A stretch of DNA of 34,834 bases from Verrucomicrobiia bacterium (GTDB taxonomy: Bacteria; Verrucomicrobiota; Verrucomicrobiia; Limisphaerales; JAJOIW01), in the NCBI GenBank assembly GCA_030425355.1, contig JAUIAG010000018.1:1-34834 (forward strand), read 5' to 3'. Positions 18,614-27,637 of this stretch are shown piece by piece. Each line of letters opens with the position of its first letter. Within the stretch, counting starts at the first letter, position 1. A program made the position numbers and the translations under genes. The notes under the pieces were generated by a model. That model searched no databases, was not told where the DNA came from, and saw nothing but the letters and a program-made list of their open reading frames with translations.

Positions 18614-19626
18614 GGATCATTTCCTCCTGCATCCGCTGCATCGGCTCCGGACTCGCCGGCGTATTCAGTTTCAAGAGCACTGGCATCAATGCCCTTTTCC
18701 TGAAGCCAGCGGACCATGGCCGCTGTATAGCCGTGGGTCAGACGCACCGACTCGCATCCACATTCCATGATAGTGGCAATCAGCCCATCCCAGTCACTGT
18801 GATCAGATAGAACAAATCCACGATCGAGCGCCCGATTTCTTCTCCGGCCGCGGACCTGCATCCATCCCGAGGCCATGGCTCTGGATGTCTTTCCAAACTT
18901 TTTCATCCATGGTGACTGGTCCGTCGAAGGCGGTGCCAGCACCATCCCGGTGCCCCGCGCGTCTTTTATGGCCTCCGGGTCCGGTTTGCCGCACTCGGGA
19001 AGAAACACCCCATTCTGCCGATAGCAGCCGTTCATTTTTTCGATGGCGCCATGGACCCATATCGGTCCGATGGATGGATCAAGACCGGCGAGCACTCTCT
19101 GTGCCTTTCCAAGTGAATAGCAGTAGATGATGGAAGTGCGGTTTTCACTGGCGTTCGAACGCCACCATTCGAGCATTTCGCGTCGAACCGCGCCGCTGTC
19201 AGGCCACTTGTAAACCGGGAGCCCGAAGGTGCATTCGGAAATCAGGCTGTGACATGGAACCAGCTCGAAATTTCTGGCGGTGGAGTCAGCCTCTCGTTTG
19301 AAATCGCCGGTGACGACGGTGACATGACCACGGTATTCAACCCGTACCTGAGCTGATCCGAGGATGTGGCCGGCCGGATGCAGACTCACATGCACATCGC
19401 CAATCCTCAGTCTTTCCCCATAGTCGAGCGTCTGCAGTGAAATATCCTGTCCCAGGCGGTGGCGGAGTATCTGCTCACTTTCACGCGCCGCCAGGTAATG
19501 CTGCATGCCCCATCGGGCATGGTCACTGTGCCCGTGTGTGATGACGGCCCTTTCCACCTGTCGCCATGGGTCTATGTAAAAGCCGCCAGGCTCGCAAAAA
19601 AGTCCCTCTGCTGTTCTGACTATCAC
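18610..19626 (-). CDS. Ligase-associated MBL-fold DNA exonuclease
   Basis: 338 aa; 'VITHGHSDHARWGMQHYLA' metallo-beta-lactamase motif, 'HPAGHILGSAQVRVEYRGHVTVVTGDFKREAD', 'LISECTFGLPVYKWP', 'LSDHSDWDGLI'. Immediately upstream of and overlapping the ligase. Confidence 0.9.
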   Translation of the reverse strand: MIVRTAEGLFCEPGGFYIDPWRQVERAVITHGHSDHARWGMQHYLAARESEQILRHRLGQDISLQTLDYGERLRIGDVHVSLHPAGHILGSAQVRVEYRGHVTVVTGDFKREADSTARNFELVPCHSLISECTFGLPVYKWPDSGAVRREMLEWWRSNASENRTSIIYCYSLGKAQRVLAGLDPSIGPIWVHGAIEKMNGCYRQNGVFLPECGKPDPEAIKDARGTGMVLAPPSTDQSPWMKKFGKTSRAMASGWMQVRGRRRNRALDRGFVLSDHSDWDGLIATIMECGCESVRLTHGYTAAMVRWLQEKGIDASALETEYAGESGADAADAGGNDP

Positions 19627-19765
19627 GATTCCGCCGTGTTCTCAGGAGAATGTTTATCCGTCCCGGAAGAACATTTCCGGCATTCACCCGCATTGCAAGC
19701 CGTGGGACGCAGGTAATCATCCGTCCGGTGCCCGATGCACCTCACCCCTCCGGGAACTCCGGGAA

Positions 19766-19794
19766 GAAAAAATCCCCGGAGTTTGTCCGGGGAT
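19766..19794 (-). terminator. Intrinsic terminator at the end of the minus-strand chemosensory operon
   Basis: ATCCCCGGA (19772-19780) / TCCGGGGAT (19786-19794), loop gtttg, followed on the minus strand by a T-tract (plus gaaaaaaa at 19766-19772). Confidence 0.85.
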
Positions 19795-19831
19795 TGACAG
19801 GCTGCATAAATCTGAAGTGGCTGCAAAAGGA

Positions 19832-21952
19832 TCAGAAATCCTCGAAGTCCTTATCGAATTCGTCGACCTTTGCCGAGAGTGACGGTGACTGTATCCGCGG
19901 CGAAGCGCTCCGTGTGCCGGCATAGCGGGCCCCGGATGCGGCGGCCCCGGCTCCAGAGTGTCTTCGGGAATCCGTCCCGGTCCGAACCGGTTCTGTAGAG
20001 GATTCAGCGGAACCCTTGAAATATGTTCTGAGGTCGCCGAGGATTTCGTCCAGCATGAACGCCTGGCTTTTGAGTTCCGAGGAGGCACTGGCAGTTTCTT
20101 CGGCGTTGGCCGCATTCGACTGGGTGACCTTGTTGATGTCATTCACGCCGGCATTGATCTGATCGATTCCCTGATACTGTTCGTTGGAAGCATTGGCGAT
20201 CTGCTCAACCAGTTCCTCGACGCTCTTGATCATGTTGAGAACGCTCTTGAAGCCTTCATTGACTTCCTGGGCCTTGCAGTCAATTTCGTTCAGCGCCTTC
20301 ACAACCTGCTCGCTGGAAGTCACGCCTGAGTCGCTGGCCTGAATCGAGTTCTCAATTTTCTGAGCGGTCTGCTTGGCCGCCTCCGCACTGCGCTGGGCGA
20401 GATTGCGGACTTCATCAGCCACAACCGCGAATCCCATTCCTGCCTCGCCGGCACGTGCCGCCTCTACCGCCGCATTCAGCGCCAGAATATTTGTCTGGAA
20501 AGCAATTTCATCAATGGTGTTGATGATCTTCGTTACTTCGACACCGGAGGACTGCATGGCTTTGACGGACCGGCGCATCTCCTCGACCGCCTCCCGGCTT
20601 TGTCGGAGTGCCACCTCCATCGCCCGGACTTTCTCAAGACCGTTTTCGGCAGTCACTCTTGTTTCATTGGTCGTTTTGCCGACCAGTTCGGTGTTCTCGG
20701 CATTGTGACGGGTCATGCTGGTCATCTCTTCCAGAGAGGAACCGGTCTCTTCCAGGGCGGCTGCCTGCTGGCTGGCACCATTGGCAAGGAGTTCGCTGTT
20801 GGAGGCCAGCTGATCAGATGCGAGCTTGCATTCGTTGCCTATCAAATCGAGTCGGTCGATCATCTCCAGGATAGGCCTTGTCAGACTCCGGCCAAGCCAC
20901 CATGAAAAGACCACCAGACCGCCAATGCTGCAGAGGATGATGATCTGCAGATACCCTATGGTGGCTTCAACAGACTTCATGACTTCGCTCCTGTTGGCGT
21001 GAACTGTCAGGCCCCATCCGAGACCGGGGTATCCGAGTGCCCCCCGGGAGCGCCCGTACCCACAGATGACGGGTTCATCCCCATCCAGTCCGGCCACTTC
21101 GAGAAAACCCTCTTCGCCGCGGATTGCCCTGGCTGCCGGTGTGAATCCGCGGTCCACAAGATTTTCAGCGCCGAATGACTTACCCGGAAGTTCCTTCTGC
21201 CCGGCATGCACTTCGCAAATGACCTTGCCGCGGGTGTCAAACATGTGGATTGTTGCCGAGTTGAGGCCGGACTGTGCCAGTGTGCTTTGTGCGCTTTCCA
21301 GAATTTCATTCACCAGTCCAAGATCCGCGCGGTTGTTCCAGACACCCACAATCTTTCCGTTCTCGTCCCTGATGGCGCTGGAGTAGCCGATGACAAATTT
21401 GTCGACGCCATAAAGACGGGAAATTTCATCATCCCGGTAGACATCCTCGACGAAGGTGCCGTCGACAGATTCACTGCGCAGATACCTCCCGGAGGTAACG
21501 GCCTTGAACCATGGCGCATCGCTGAAATTACGGCCATAGAGATGGGTGGTGTCCAGGCGGTTGCCTCCTGCCCCCGCGTCATTTACGGCGATCAACTTTC
21601 CATCGAGATCCACAGCCATCATCAGGGGATAAATTCCATACAGCCGTACATATTCATTCATGGCGGCCGCGATCTGGTTTTTATCCGATCCCTGCTGGTA
21701 CCAGTTGTCCCGGTTTTTGAGGGCACTGTTGACGGTGAAGGCCTGCACATCCCCGTAACGCTCGAACAGGTTCCTCTCGATCTTGTCGAGAGTGCCATTC
21801 ACCGTGTTCTGGAGAAAAACGCTCGTGTTATCCTGAATTTCCTTCTTCAGGTAAATGTTGATTACCGCATATATCCCCACCAGCGGTACCAGGCCAATAA
21901 AAAGAAATGATACAATAAGTTTTGACGAAAGTGTCAGATTTTTAAGTTTCAT
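19832..21952 (-). CDS. Methyl-accepting chemotaxis protein with periplasmic dCache-like sensor
   Basis: 706 aa; TM1, about 300-aa extracytoplasmic region with '[40 protein letters not shown]', TM2, 'SLTRPI', and signalling core '[53 protein letters not shown]'. Confidence 0.96.
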   Translation of the reverse strand: MKLKNLTLSSKLIVSFLFIGLVPLVGIYAVINIYLKKEIQDNTSVFLQNTVNGTLDKIERNLFERYGDVQAFTVNSALKNRDNWYQQGSDKNQIAAAMNEYVRLYGIYPLMMAVDLDGKLIAVNDAGAGGNRLDTTHLYGRNFSDAPWFKAVTSGRYLRSESVDGTFVEDVYRDDEISRLYGVDKFVIGYSSAIRDENGKIVGVWNNRADLGLVNEILESAQSTLAQSGLNSATIHMFDTRGKVICEVHAGQKELPGKSFGAENLVDRGFTPAARAIRGEEGFLEVAGLDGDEPVICGYGRSRGALGYPGLGWGLTVHANRSEVMKSVEATIGYLQIIILCSIGGLVVFSWWLGRSLTRPILEMIDRLDLIGNECKLASDQLASNSELLANGASQQAAALEETGSSLEEMTSMTRHNAENTELVGKTTNETRVTAENGLEKVRAMEVALRQSREAVEEMRRSVKAMQSSGVEVTKIINTIDEIAFQTNILALNAAVEAARAGEAGMGFAVVADEVRNLAQRSAEAAKQTAQKIENSIQASDSGVTSSEQVVKALNEIDCKAQEVNEGFKSVLNMIKSVEELVEQIANASNEQYQGIDQINAGVNDINKVTQSNAANAEETASASSELKSQAFMLDEILGDLRTYFKGSAESSTEPVRTGTDSRRHSGAGAAASGARYAGTRSASPRIQSPSLSAKVDEFDKDFEDF

Positions 21953-21991
21953 GTGAGTAAAATCATTAAAGAGATGGTGATGACGAGGCGG

Positions 21992-22477
21992 TCAGATGCA
22001 GTTCTCCTCGAGAATTATTTTGTCTATGTCGAGCAGCATTCGAACATTGTCGCCGAGCTTCCCGATGCCCTGTATGTAGTTCAGCTCAATGTTTTCCCCA
22101 AAGTCCGGCGGCGGATCTATCTGGTCGTTGGATATGTAAATGACTTCCTCAACACTGTCGACGACGAGGCCGACAAGTTTGATCTCGGACTCATTCTGCT
22201 GCCTGATCTGTGTGACGATGACGCAGGTCCGGCTGTTCTGGTTGGTATTCTCAAGCCCGAACCGGATTCTCAGGTCGAAGACCGGGACGATCTTCCCACG
22301 CATATTGATGACGCCCAGCACATGGGGCGGCATCTTCGGAAGCGATGTTGTCTCCCGCAGCCGGATGATTTCGCGGACCTTGAGGACGGGAATGCCGTAT
22401 CCCTCGTCTCCAAGAATGAAAGTCAGGTATTTCCCATCCAGCTGAGTCCCCGCATGGGATATGGTTTCAGTCATCAT
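21992..22477 (-). CDS. cheW: Chemotaxis coupling protein CheW
   Basis: 161 aa; 'YLTFILGDEGYGIPVLKVREIIRLRETTSLPKMPPHVLGVINMRGKIVPVFDLRIRFGL', 'VGLVVDSVEEVIYI'. Confidence 0.95.
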   Translation of the reverse strand: MMTETISHAGTQLDGKYLTFILGDEGYGIPVLKVREIIRLRETTSLPKMPPHVLGVINMRGKIVPVFDLRIRFGLENTNQNSRTCVIVTQIRQQNESEIKLVGLVVDSVEEVIYISNDQIDPPPDFGENIELNYIQGIGKLGDNVRMLLDIDKIILEENCI

Positions 22478-22514
22478 TCCTTGTCCTCTGGATTAAACTC
22501 GTGCCACACCCGCT

Positions 22515-22892
22515 TCATGCGGGTTCGAGATTGAGAATACTCTTCACCTGCTCGAGGAGCTGTTCGGGTTTGAACGGCTTGGCGATGTATCCCGAGACAT
22601 TCAGACTGTCGGCTTCGGCGACGGTCTTGTTGGCGGATTCCGCCGTGAGCATGATAACCGGTATGCCGGCCGTGACCTGGTTCTCACGGATGGTCTTGAG
22701 GACTTCCAGCCCGGTCATGTCCGGCATGGTGATATCGAGGATGACAAGGTCCGGCGATTCACGGGATATAACTTCCAGTGCTTCGGATCCTGAACCAGCC
22801 TCAAGAATCTCACAATTGAACGGCCCGAAAGTGCGCCCCACTATGACCCGAACCATCTTGCTGTCATCAGCTGTCAGTATCTTGTATTTCAT
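22515..22892 (-). CDS. cheY: CheY-type single-domain response regulator
   Basis: 125 aa; 'ILTADDSKMVRVIV', 'PDLVILDITMPDMTGLEVLKTIR', 'PVIMLTAES', 'GYIAKPFKPEQL'. Confidence 0.94.
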   Translation of the reverse strand: MKYKILTADDSKMVRVIVGRTFGPFNCEILEAGSGSEALEVISRESPDLVILDITMPDMTGLEVLKTIRENQVTAGIPVIMLTAESANKTVAEADSLNVSGYIAKPFKPEQLLEQVKSILNLEPA

Positions 22893-22939
22893 TGTGCTTT
22901 TTCAGTTAAAAAATTCAAAGTATCCTGATATGTCAGGGG

Positions 22940-23659
22940 TTAGAATTTGTTGGGGTTGACCATGAGATGAACCCAGCAGGTCTTCCCATTCGTCAGAAAG
23001 ACAAAAACCTCGTGCTGGTGTCCCGGTGGTTTTTCCATTTTCTCCATCTCCATTCGGCTGACTGCCGGCACGACAAGTCTGCAGTCAAGTCCGGCATCAC
23101 AGAGATTGGACTGGAGGCTGCCGGTGATAATATTGACCAGTTCGCCGACTGTATCCCGAACGAGGTGCTGCTCCTCATCTGTTGGATTATTGTTGCCGTA
23201 GACACCTCCATAAACTTCATTGGAGAGTGCGTCATCGAAAACCATGTAGATCCTCCCGTTTGCCTTCCCATGAAACGAGACACATCCGGTCAGGTATTCG
23301 TCTTCGGATTTAAGACAGTTCAGAGGGTTTGCCGGCTTCAGACTAATCCCGGCCATTGTTTCAAATGTTTTGATGACAGTGTTATTCAGTATGTTCCCAA
23401 GGGTGAGGATGACGAGAATGTTGAGGCCGACGCGATCCACCGCTGCCGATGCATCATCCTGGGTGGCATTGCAGTTCGGGTTTGAAGGAAATGCTATGGC
23501 GTAGGCTCTTCTGCACAACTCCTCATCAGAGGCAATGATCGTGGAGATCTGCTCAAGAGAGATGTTCCTCGCGTTCTGGAGGAGTTTCTTGACCCGTTCC
23601 ATGGCAGCATTCCGGGGTGCCAGTTTATACTTCTCTCTGAGTGTGTCCTGCTGTTGCAT
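22940..23659 (-). CDS. CheX-like chemotaxis phosphatase with an N-terminal partial HDOD-like region
   Basis: 239 aa; C-terminal half has the CheX/CheC motif D-x3-E-x2-N ('DTVGELVN') and 'CRLVVP'. N-terminal half 'ISLEQISTIIASDEELCRRAYAIAFPSNPNCNATQDDASAAVDRVGLNILVILTLGNIL' resembles HDOD helices. Confidence 0.75.
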   Translation of the reverse strand: MQQQDTLREKYKLAPRNAAMERVKKLLQNARNISLEQISTIIASDEELCRRAYAIAFPSNPNCNATQDDASAAVDRVGLNILVILTLGNILNNTVIKTFETMAGISLKPANPLNCLKSEDEYLTGCVSFHGKANGRIYMVFDDALSNEVYGGVYGNNNPTDEEQHLVRDTVGELVNIITGSLQSNLCDAGLDCRLVVPAVSRMEMEKMEKPPGHQHEVFVFLTNGKTCWVHLMVNPNKF

Positions 23660-24216
23660 TAGAAATTGAGGTCTTCGTTGTCCGAACTGTTTCTATCGGC
23701 AGAATCCACATCGAGGTCAATCCGGAAGGGCGCGATATCTTCAAATTGAATGGCTGTGACGATCCACGAGTCTTCAATGGCATAAACAATGGTGGTCGGA
23801 TGCTGTCCCGATGTAGTGCCTGAGAGTATCGGCGGACGGTGATCCGACATGGATACCGAGGGTGTTTTGAGGCGGCACTCTATACCGGTATTGCCCATCA
23901 CTGTCTTGAGGTTGCCGACAATCATATTGTTGAGCTCGCCTATGACATCCAGGATGTCCGATGCCCCCTGTTCATCGTCGGTCCCGCCCATCATGATGGA
24001 CGTTATTTTCCTCGCCAGGTTCAGGTCACTGGAAACAGTGATTATCCCGGGGCATGATCCCGAGAGGTCAATGGTTGACACAACCTGCGGGCCATCCGGA
24101 AGCTCATCGGGACTCCTGTCCGACAGCGTGGCCTCAACGCCCACCATTTCCGAAAAAATGGTGGTGATCGTGCTGCTGGCTATCTCCGGTAAATTTGCCA
24201 ATTCAATCTGGTTCAT
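23659..24216 (-). CDS. CheX-like chemotaxis phosphatase domain protein
   Basis: 185 aa; 'DVIGELNNMIVGNLKTVMGNTGIECRLKTPSVS' matches the CheX/CheC active-site pattern. Stop overlaps the next start (TAATG). Confidence 0.8.
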   Translation of the reverse strand: MNQIELANLPEIASSTITTIFSEMVGVEATLSDRSPDELPDGPQVVSTIDLSGSCPGIITVSSDLNLARKITSIMMGGTDDEQGASDILDVIGELNNMIVGNLKTVMGNTGIECRLKTPSVSMSDHRPPILSGTTSGQHPTTIVYAIEDSWIVTAIQFEDIAPFRIDLDVDSADRNSSDNEDLNF

Positions 24217-24230
24217 GCTCGATAAATATA

Positions 24231-25319
24231 CTAGGAATTATGAATAGCTGTTGCGGTGGTTGGCTGGCTTTTGCGCGAAGACAGTTGAACAATACCAGCG
24301 GCTATTTCGTGGAGTGGCTTGATATGCCTGGCGGCTCCGATTCTGGCGGCCTCTCGCGGCATGCCGTAAACCACGCTGGTGGATTCATCCTGCGCGATGG
24401 TCTGCCCGCCATGGTTCCTTATCCGGAGCATCCCTTCAGCTCCATCCTTGCCCATGCCTGTCAGAATCACAGCGACGACCTTTCCGCATTGATCCTCGGG
24501 GATGGAATTGAACAGGACATCCACGGCAGGTCGCTGAAAATGCACCTTCGGCCCATTGTCCAGACAAAGGCTTCGATCGCTGCCATTGAATCTGATTTTG
24601 AGATGTCGATCTCCCGGGGCAACACGCACCTGGCCGGGCCCGATCTGTTCACCATGAGTTGCCATGCGGACATCAAGACGACTCGCCGCATTCAATCTGT
24701 CGACGAAAGCCGCACAGAAAAATTCCGGGATATGCTGCACGACGCAAACAGGTGGGAGGTTGGGCGGAAGCGCGGCCAGAACCTGGCAGACTGCTTCAGT
24801 CCCTCCGGTTGATGCGCCTATGAGAATCATTCTCCGGTTGTCGACTATTGATGGGGACTCAGCGATGGCCGGCACCGGACTTTCCGGTCTGGTGTTAGCT
24901 GCACCATTCAATGTCGAAATGCGGCTGCCCCCGGCGGCGCGAACCATACGCACAAGGTGTGGAGCCTGTTCTTTCAGATCTGCCGCGGATGTCGGCTTAC
25001 CGAGAACGTCAAATGCTCCGCATCGGAATGCCTCCATCGCATACTGCGACCGGCTGGTGGATAATGTACTGAAAATAATTACCGGGCAGGGCCGACGCTC
25101 CATGATCAGCTTCAGGAATGTCAGTCCATCCATTCTCGGCATTTCAAGATCAAGAATGATGACATCCGGTGCCTGTGCTTTGATCAGATCCCTTGCCTGA
25201 TACGGATCATTCGCCAGGCCAATCACCTCGATGTCTTTCTCAAGACTGAGGATGGTCGAAATCGCCTTCCGCACCAGAGCCGAGTCGTCGACTATAAGCA
25301 CTTTGACCCGGCCACTCAT
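24231..25319 (-). CDS. cheB: Protein-glutamate methylesterase/deamidase CheB
   Basis: 362 aa; receiver 'VLIVDDSALVRKAI...DVIILDLEMPRMDGLTFL', methylesterase 'ILIGASTGGTEAVCQVLAALP', 'VVQHIPEFFCAAFVDRLN', 'VILTGMGKDGAEGM'. Confidence 0.97.
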   Translation of the reverse strand: MSGRVKVLIVDDSALVRKAISTILSLEKDIEVIGLANDPYQARDLIKAQAPDVIILDLEMPRMDGLTFLKLIMERRPCPVIIFSTLSTSRSQYAMEAFRCGAFDVLGKPTSAADLKEQAPHLVRMVRAAGGSRISTLNGAANTRPESPVPAIAESPSIVDNRRMILIGASTGGTEAVCQVLAALPPNLPPVCVVQHIPEFFCAAFVDRLNAASRLDVRMATHGEQIGPGQVRVAPGDRHLKIRFNGSDRSLCLDNGPKVHFQRPAVDVLFNSIPEDQCGKVVAVILTGMGKDGAEGMLRIRNHGGQTIAQDESTSVVYGMPREAARIGAARHIKPLHEIAAGIVQLSSRKSQPTTATAIHNS

Positions 25320-26185
25320 CGGGCCAGCCCCATCATTCTCTCAATTTCCGACTCCATAATCTGCAACTCCATCAGCAGCAAGTAGAACATTTCCGAATTA
25401 AAACCCGTTCTTTCCCAGGCAACCTGGTCAATATGACTGGCCATCGCTGAGAATCCATATCCATGACCGGAGATGTGAGCCGCCGCATCCGCGAGATGAA
25501 CGATAGATGCGATGGGGCTTTGAGTGTTTCCCGGGGCATGGTGGTACCGTATTGCATCTGTAATGATCTCCGGAAGGTTCCAGTATCGTATTATCTCAGC
25601 ACCTGTCTGTGCATGGTCCATGAAGAGATTGTTTCGTTCAATCTGTATGACGTCCGCCCCGTCCTTGGTGACTGAGATCAGTGGTGATACCGGATGGCGC
25701 TTCAGGTATTCGTTGGTTAGCACCTTTCCGATGTCATGCAGCAGCCCAACCGTGAATGCCGTCTGAACAGTTTCGTCGTCCATGGAACAGATCTGACCCA
25801 GCCTTTCAGCCGCGTAGGCGGTATAAACCGAGTGTCTCCAGAGATCGTGATCCTCCATCCCATACCCGCTCAGTGGTCGGTCCAGTTTACCGCTGACTGC
25901 CAGGCATATGACATTGCGTATGATCTCATTGGATCCGATGTTGGACACCGCACTCTTCAGTGAGGTGACCGGTGAGCCGGGGCTGAAAGCCGCCGAGTTG
26001 GCAATCTCCAGGATCCTGGTGGTTATTTCGGCATCAAGCCGGATTATTTCAATGACTTCGTCGATGTCCGGATCATTTCTATATTTTTCCAGAATCTGAT
26101 TGAGAATCGCCGGAGACGACTTCAACTGTTCTGTCAGCTTCGGGTTCGCGTTGGATCTCGAACCCTGGTTGATTGTTTCCCTCAA
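25316..26185 (-). CDS. HDOD domain-containing protein
   Basis: 289 aa; 'IIRLDAEITTRILEIANSAAFSPGSPVTSLKSAVSNIGSNEI', 'FTVGLLHDIGKVLTNEYL', 'HAQTGAEIIRYWNLPEIITDAIRYHHAP'. 4-bp overlap with cheB. Confidence 0.93.
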   Translation of the reverse strand: MRETINQGSRSNANPKLTEQLKSSPAILNQILEKYRNDPDIDEVIEIIRLDAEITTRILEIANSAAFSPGSPVTSLKSAVSNIGSNEIIRNVICLAVSGKLDRPLSGYGMEDHDLWRHSVYTAYAAERLGQICSMDDETVQTAFTVGLLHDIGKVLTNEYLKRHPVSPLISVTKDGADVIQIERNNLFMDHAQTGAEIIRYWNLPEIITDAIRYHHAPGNTQSPIASIVHLADAAAHISGHGYGFSAMASHIDQVAWERTGFNSEMFYLLLMELQIMESEIERMMGLAR

Positions 26186-26212
26186 TTTTTCCTCCTCTCA
26201 TTGAGCTTGTAA

Positions 26213-26722
26213 CTAAAGAAATCTGTTCTGCATTCCCGGAGAATTAATGGATACCTTTCCGGTGGCGATATTGAGATTCATGGTTCTTGATATGCTCCCG
26301 CCAACCTCCTGCTTGTGAATGTTCACGTTGTTGCGCCGGAGAATATTCTGCAGGCTTTGAAAGTTCCGTTCCCCGATATTGAAGATGTTGCGGGCGCCGC
26401 GCATGTCCGCTCCGCCGGCAACCTTGACAATGATGTTTTCCTTGACTGCTCCCATACTGTAGGCAGCGCGAAACAGTCTCGGTACCCCGGTATCCACAAA
26501 CATCAGTGGATTTACAGCTGCTCTGTCTTTCTGAATCGTCGAATCAGGCAGCAGGACATGAAGCATTCCCCCCACTTTCATGACAGGATCGTAAATGGAA
26601 ATTCCGAGGCATGATCCCAGAGAAAATGTTACAATCTCGCGGTTTTCCTCATCGCAAAGGGCCATCTCGCCAATTCCCACGACAATCCTGTTCTCGCTGC
26701 TGCATCGGACGACATTCATCAT
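26213..26722 (-). CDS. cheD: Chemoreceptor glutamine deamidase CheD
   Basis: 169 aa; 'TFSLGSCLGISIYDPVMKVGGMLHVLLPDS', 'VKVAGGADM', 'NIGERNFQSLQNILRRNNVNIHKQEVGGSISRTMNLNIATG'. Confidence 0.95.
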   Translation of the reverse strand: MMNVVRCSSENRIVVGIGEMALCDEENREIVTFSLGSCLGISIYDPVMKVGGMLHVLLPDSTIQKDRAAVNPLMFVDTGVPRLFRAAYSMGAVKENIIVKVAGGADMRGARNIFNIGERNFQSLQNILRRNNVNIHKQEVGGSISRTMNLNIATGKVSINSPGMQNRFL

Positions 26723-26733
26723 AGTTTATGACA

Positions 26734-27603
26734 TCACTCCTTTCTATAGGCTGTCGGCACGACTGACCTGAGTCGGGGCGACAGACCGGTAATACTCTCG
26801 GAGGACCCTATCAGCAGGTATCCGCCGGGCTTGATATATTCCGCCAGCCTTTCAACCAGTTGCTTCTGGCAGTCACGGTCAAAATAAATCATCACGTTGC
26901 GGCAGAAGATCGCATCAAAAGGTTCATTAAACGGATAGTTGGGCTGGAAGAGATTGATTCGCATGAATTGCACATTGTTGCGCAGGAACTTTTTAACTCT
27001 GAAGTTCCCTTCCTGTTGCCCGCTGCCCTTCTGGAAATACCGGCTCTTCCATTGCGGAATGGGGAGCTGCACCCTGGATGCCTCATAGATGGCCGCATTG
27101 GCCACTGCGAGGACCTTCTCGGATATGTCCGAAGCATGGATCTGCCATGCACCGAGGTTATCGATTCCGAAGTGTTCACTTAATGTGATGGCGAGGCTGT
27201 ATGGTTCCTCACCCGTCGAGCTGGCGCAGCACCATAATCGGAATGGTGACGAACCGGTCCGTTTCCATCGGGGCAGGATGGTGTCCTTCAGAAAATCAAT
27301 CGTTTTGGCTTCTCTGAAGAATTTGGTGTAGTTGGTTGTCAGGCTGTCGATGATGAAAGCCGTTTCCTCGCCAACTTTCCCCGACCTGACAAAGGACCAG
27401 TACTGGTCAAACGAGTTGAACCCCAGCTGACCAATCCGTTTGTTCAGCCGGGTTGAGACAAGAAGTTTCTTGTCAGGTCCCAGATTGATCCTGCTGTTTG
27501 AGTAAACCAGCTTCCGGATCTCTCCGTATATCTCATCCGAGATCTCCATTTGAATAGTAACGACGGGACTGCGTGTACCCATCCTTATCGCGGTTTTTTT
27601 CAA
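26734..27603 (-). CDS. cheR: Chemotaxis protein methyltransferase CheR
   Basis: 289 aa; 'TTNYTKFFREAKTIDFLKDTILPRW', 'LWCCASSTGEEPYSLAI', 'DAIFCRNVMIYFDRDCQKQLVERLAEYIKPGGYLLIGSSESI'. Alternative starts at internal Met 27582 or 27549. Confidence 0.96.
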   Translation of the reverse strand: MKKTAIRMGTRSPVVTIQMEISDEIYGEIRKLVYSNSRINLGPDKKLLVSTRLNKRIGQLGFNSFDQYWSFVRSGKVGEETAFIIDSLTTNYTKFFREAKTIDFLKDTILPRWKRTGSSPFRLWCCASSTGEEPYSLAITLSEHFGIDNLGAWQIHASDISEKVLAVANAAIYEASRVQLPIPQWKSRYFQKGSGQQEGNFRVKKFLRNNVQFMRINLFQPNYPFNEPFDAIFCRNVMIYFDRDCQKQLVERLAEYIKPGGYLLIGSSESITGLSPRLRSVVPTAYRKE

Positions 27604-27637
27604 ACACAGTTAAGGCATATCTTGAAAAACTGATAAA

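Noticed and set aside
21206-21910. 234-aa plus-strand ORF
   Set aside because: Antisense to the MCP sensor domain; no independent support.
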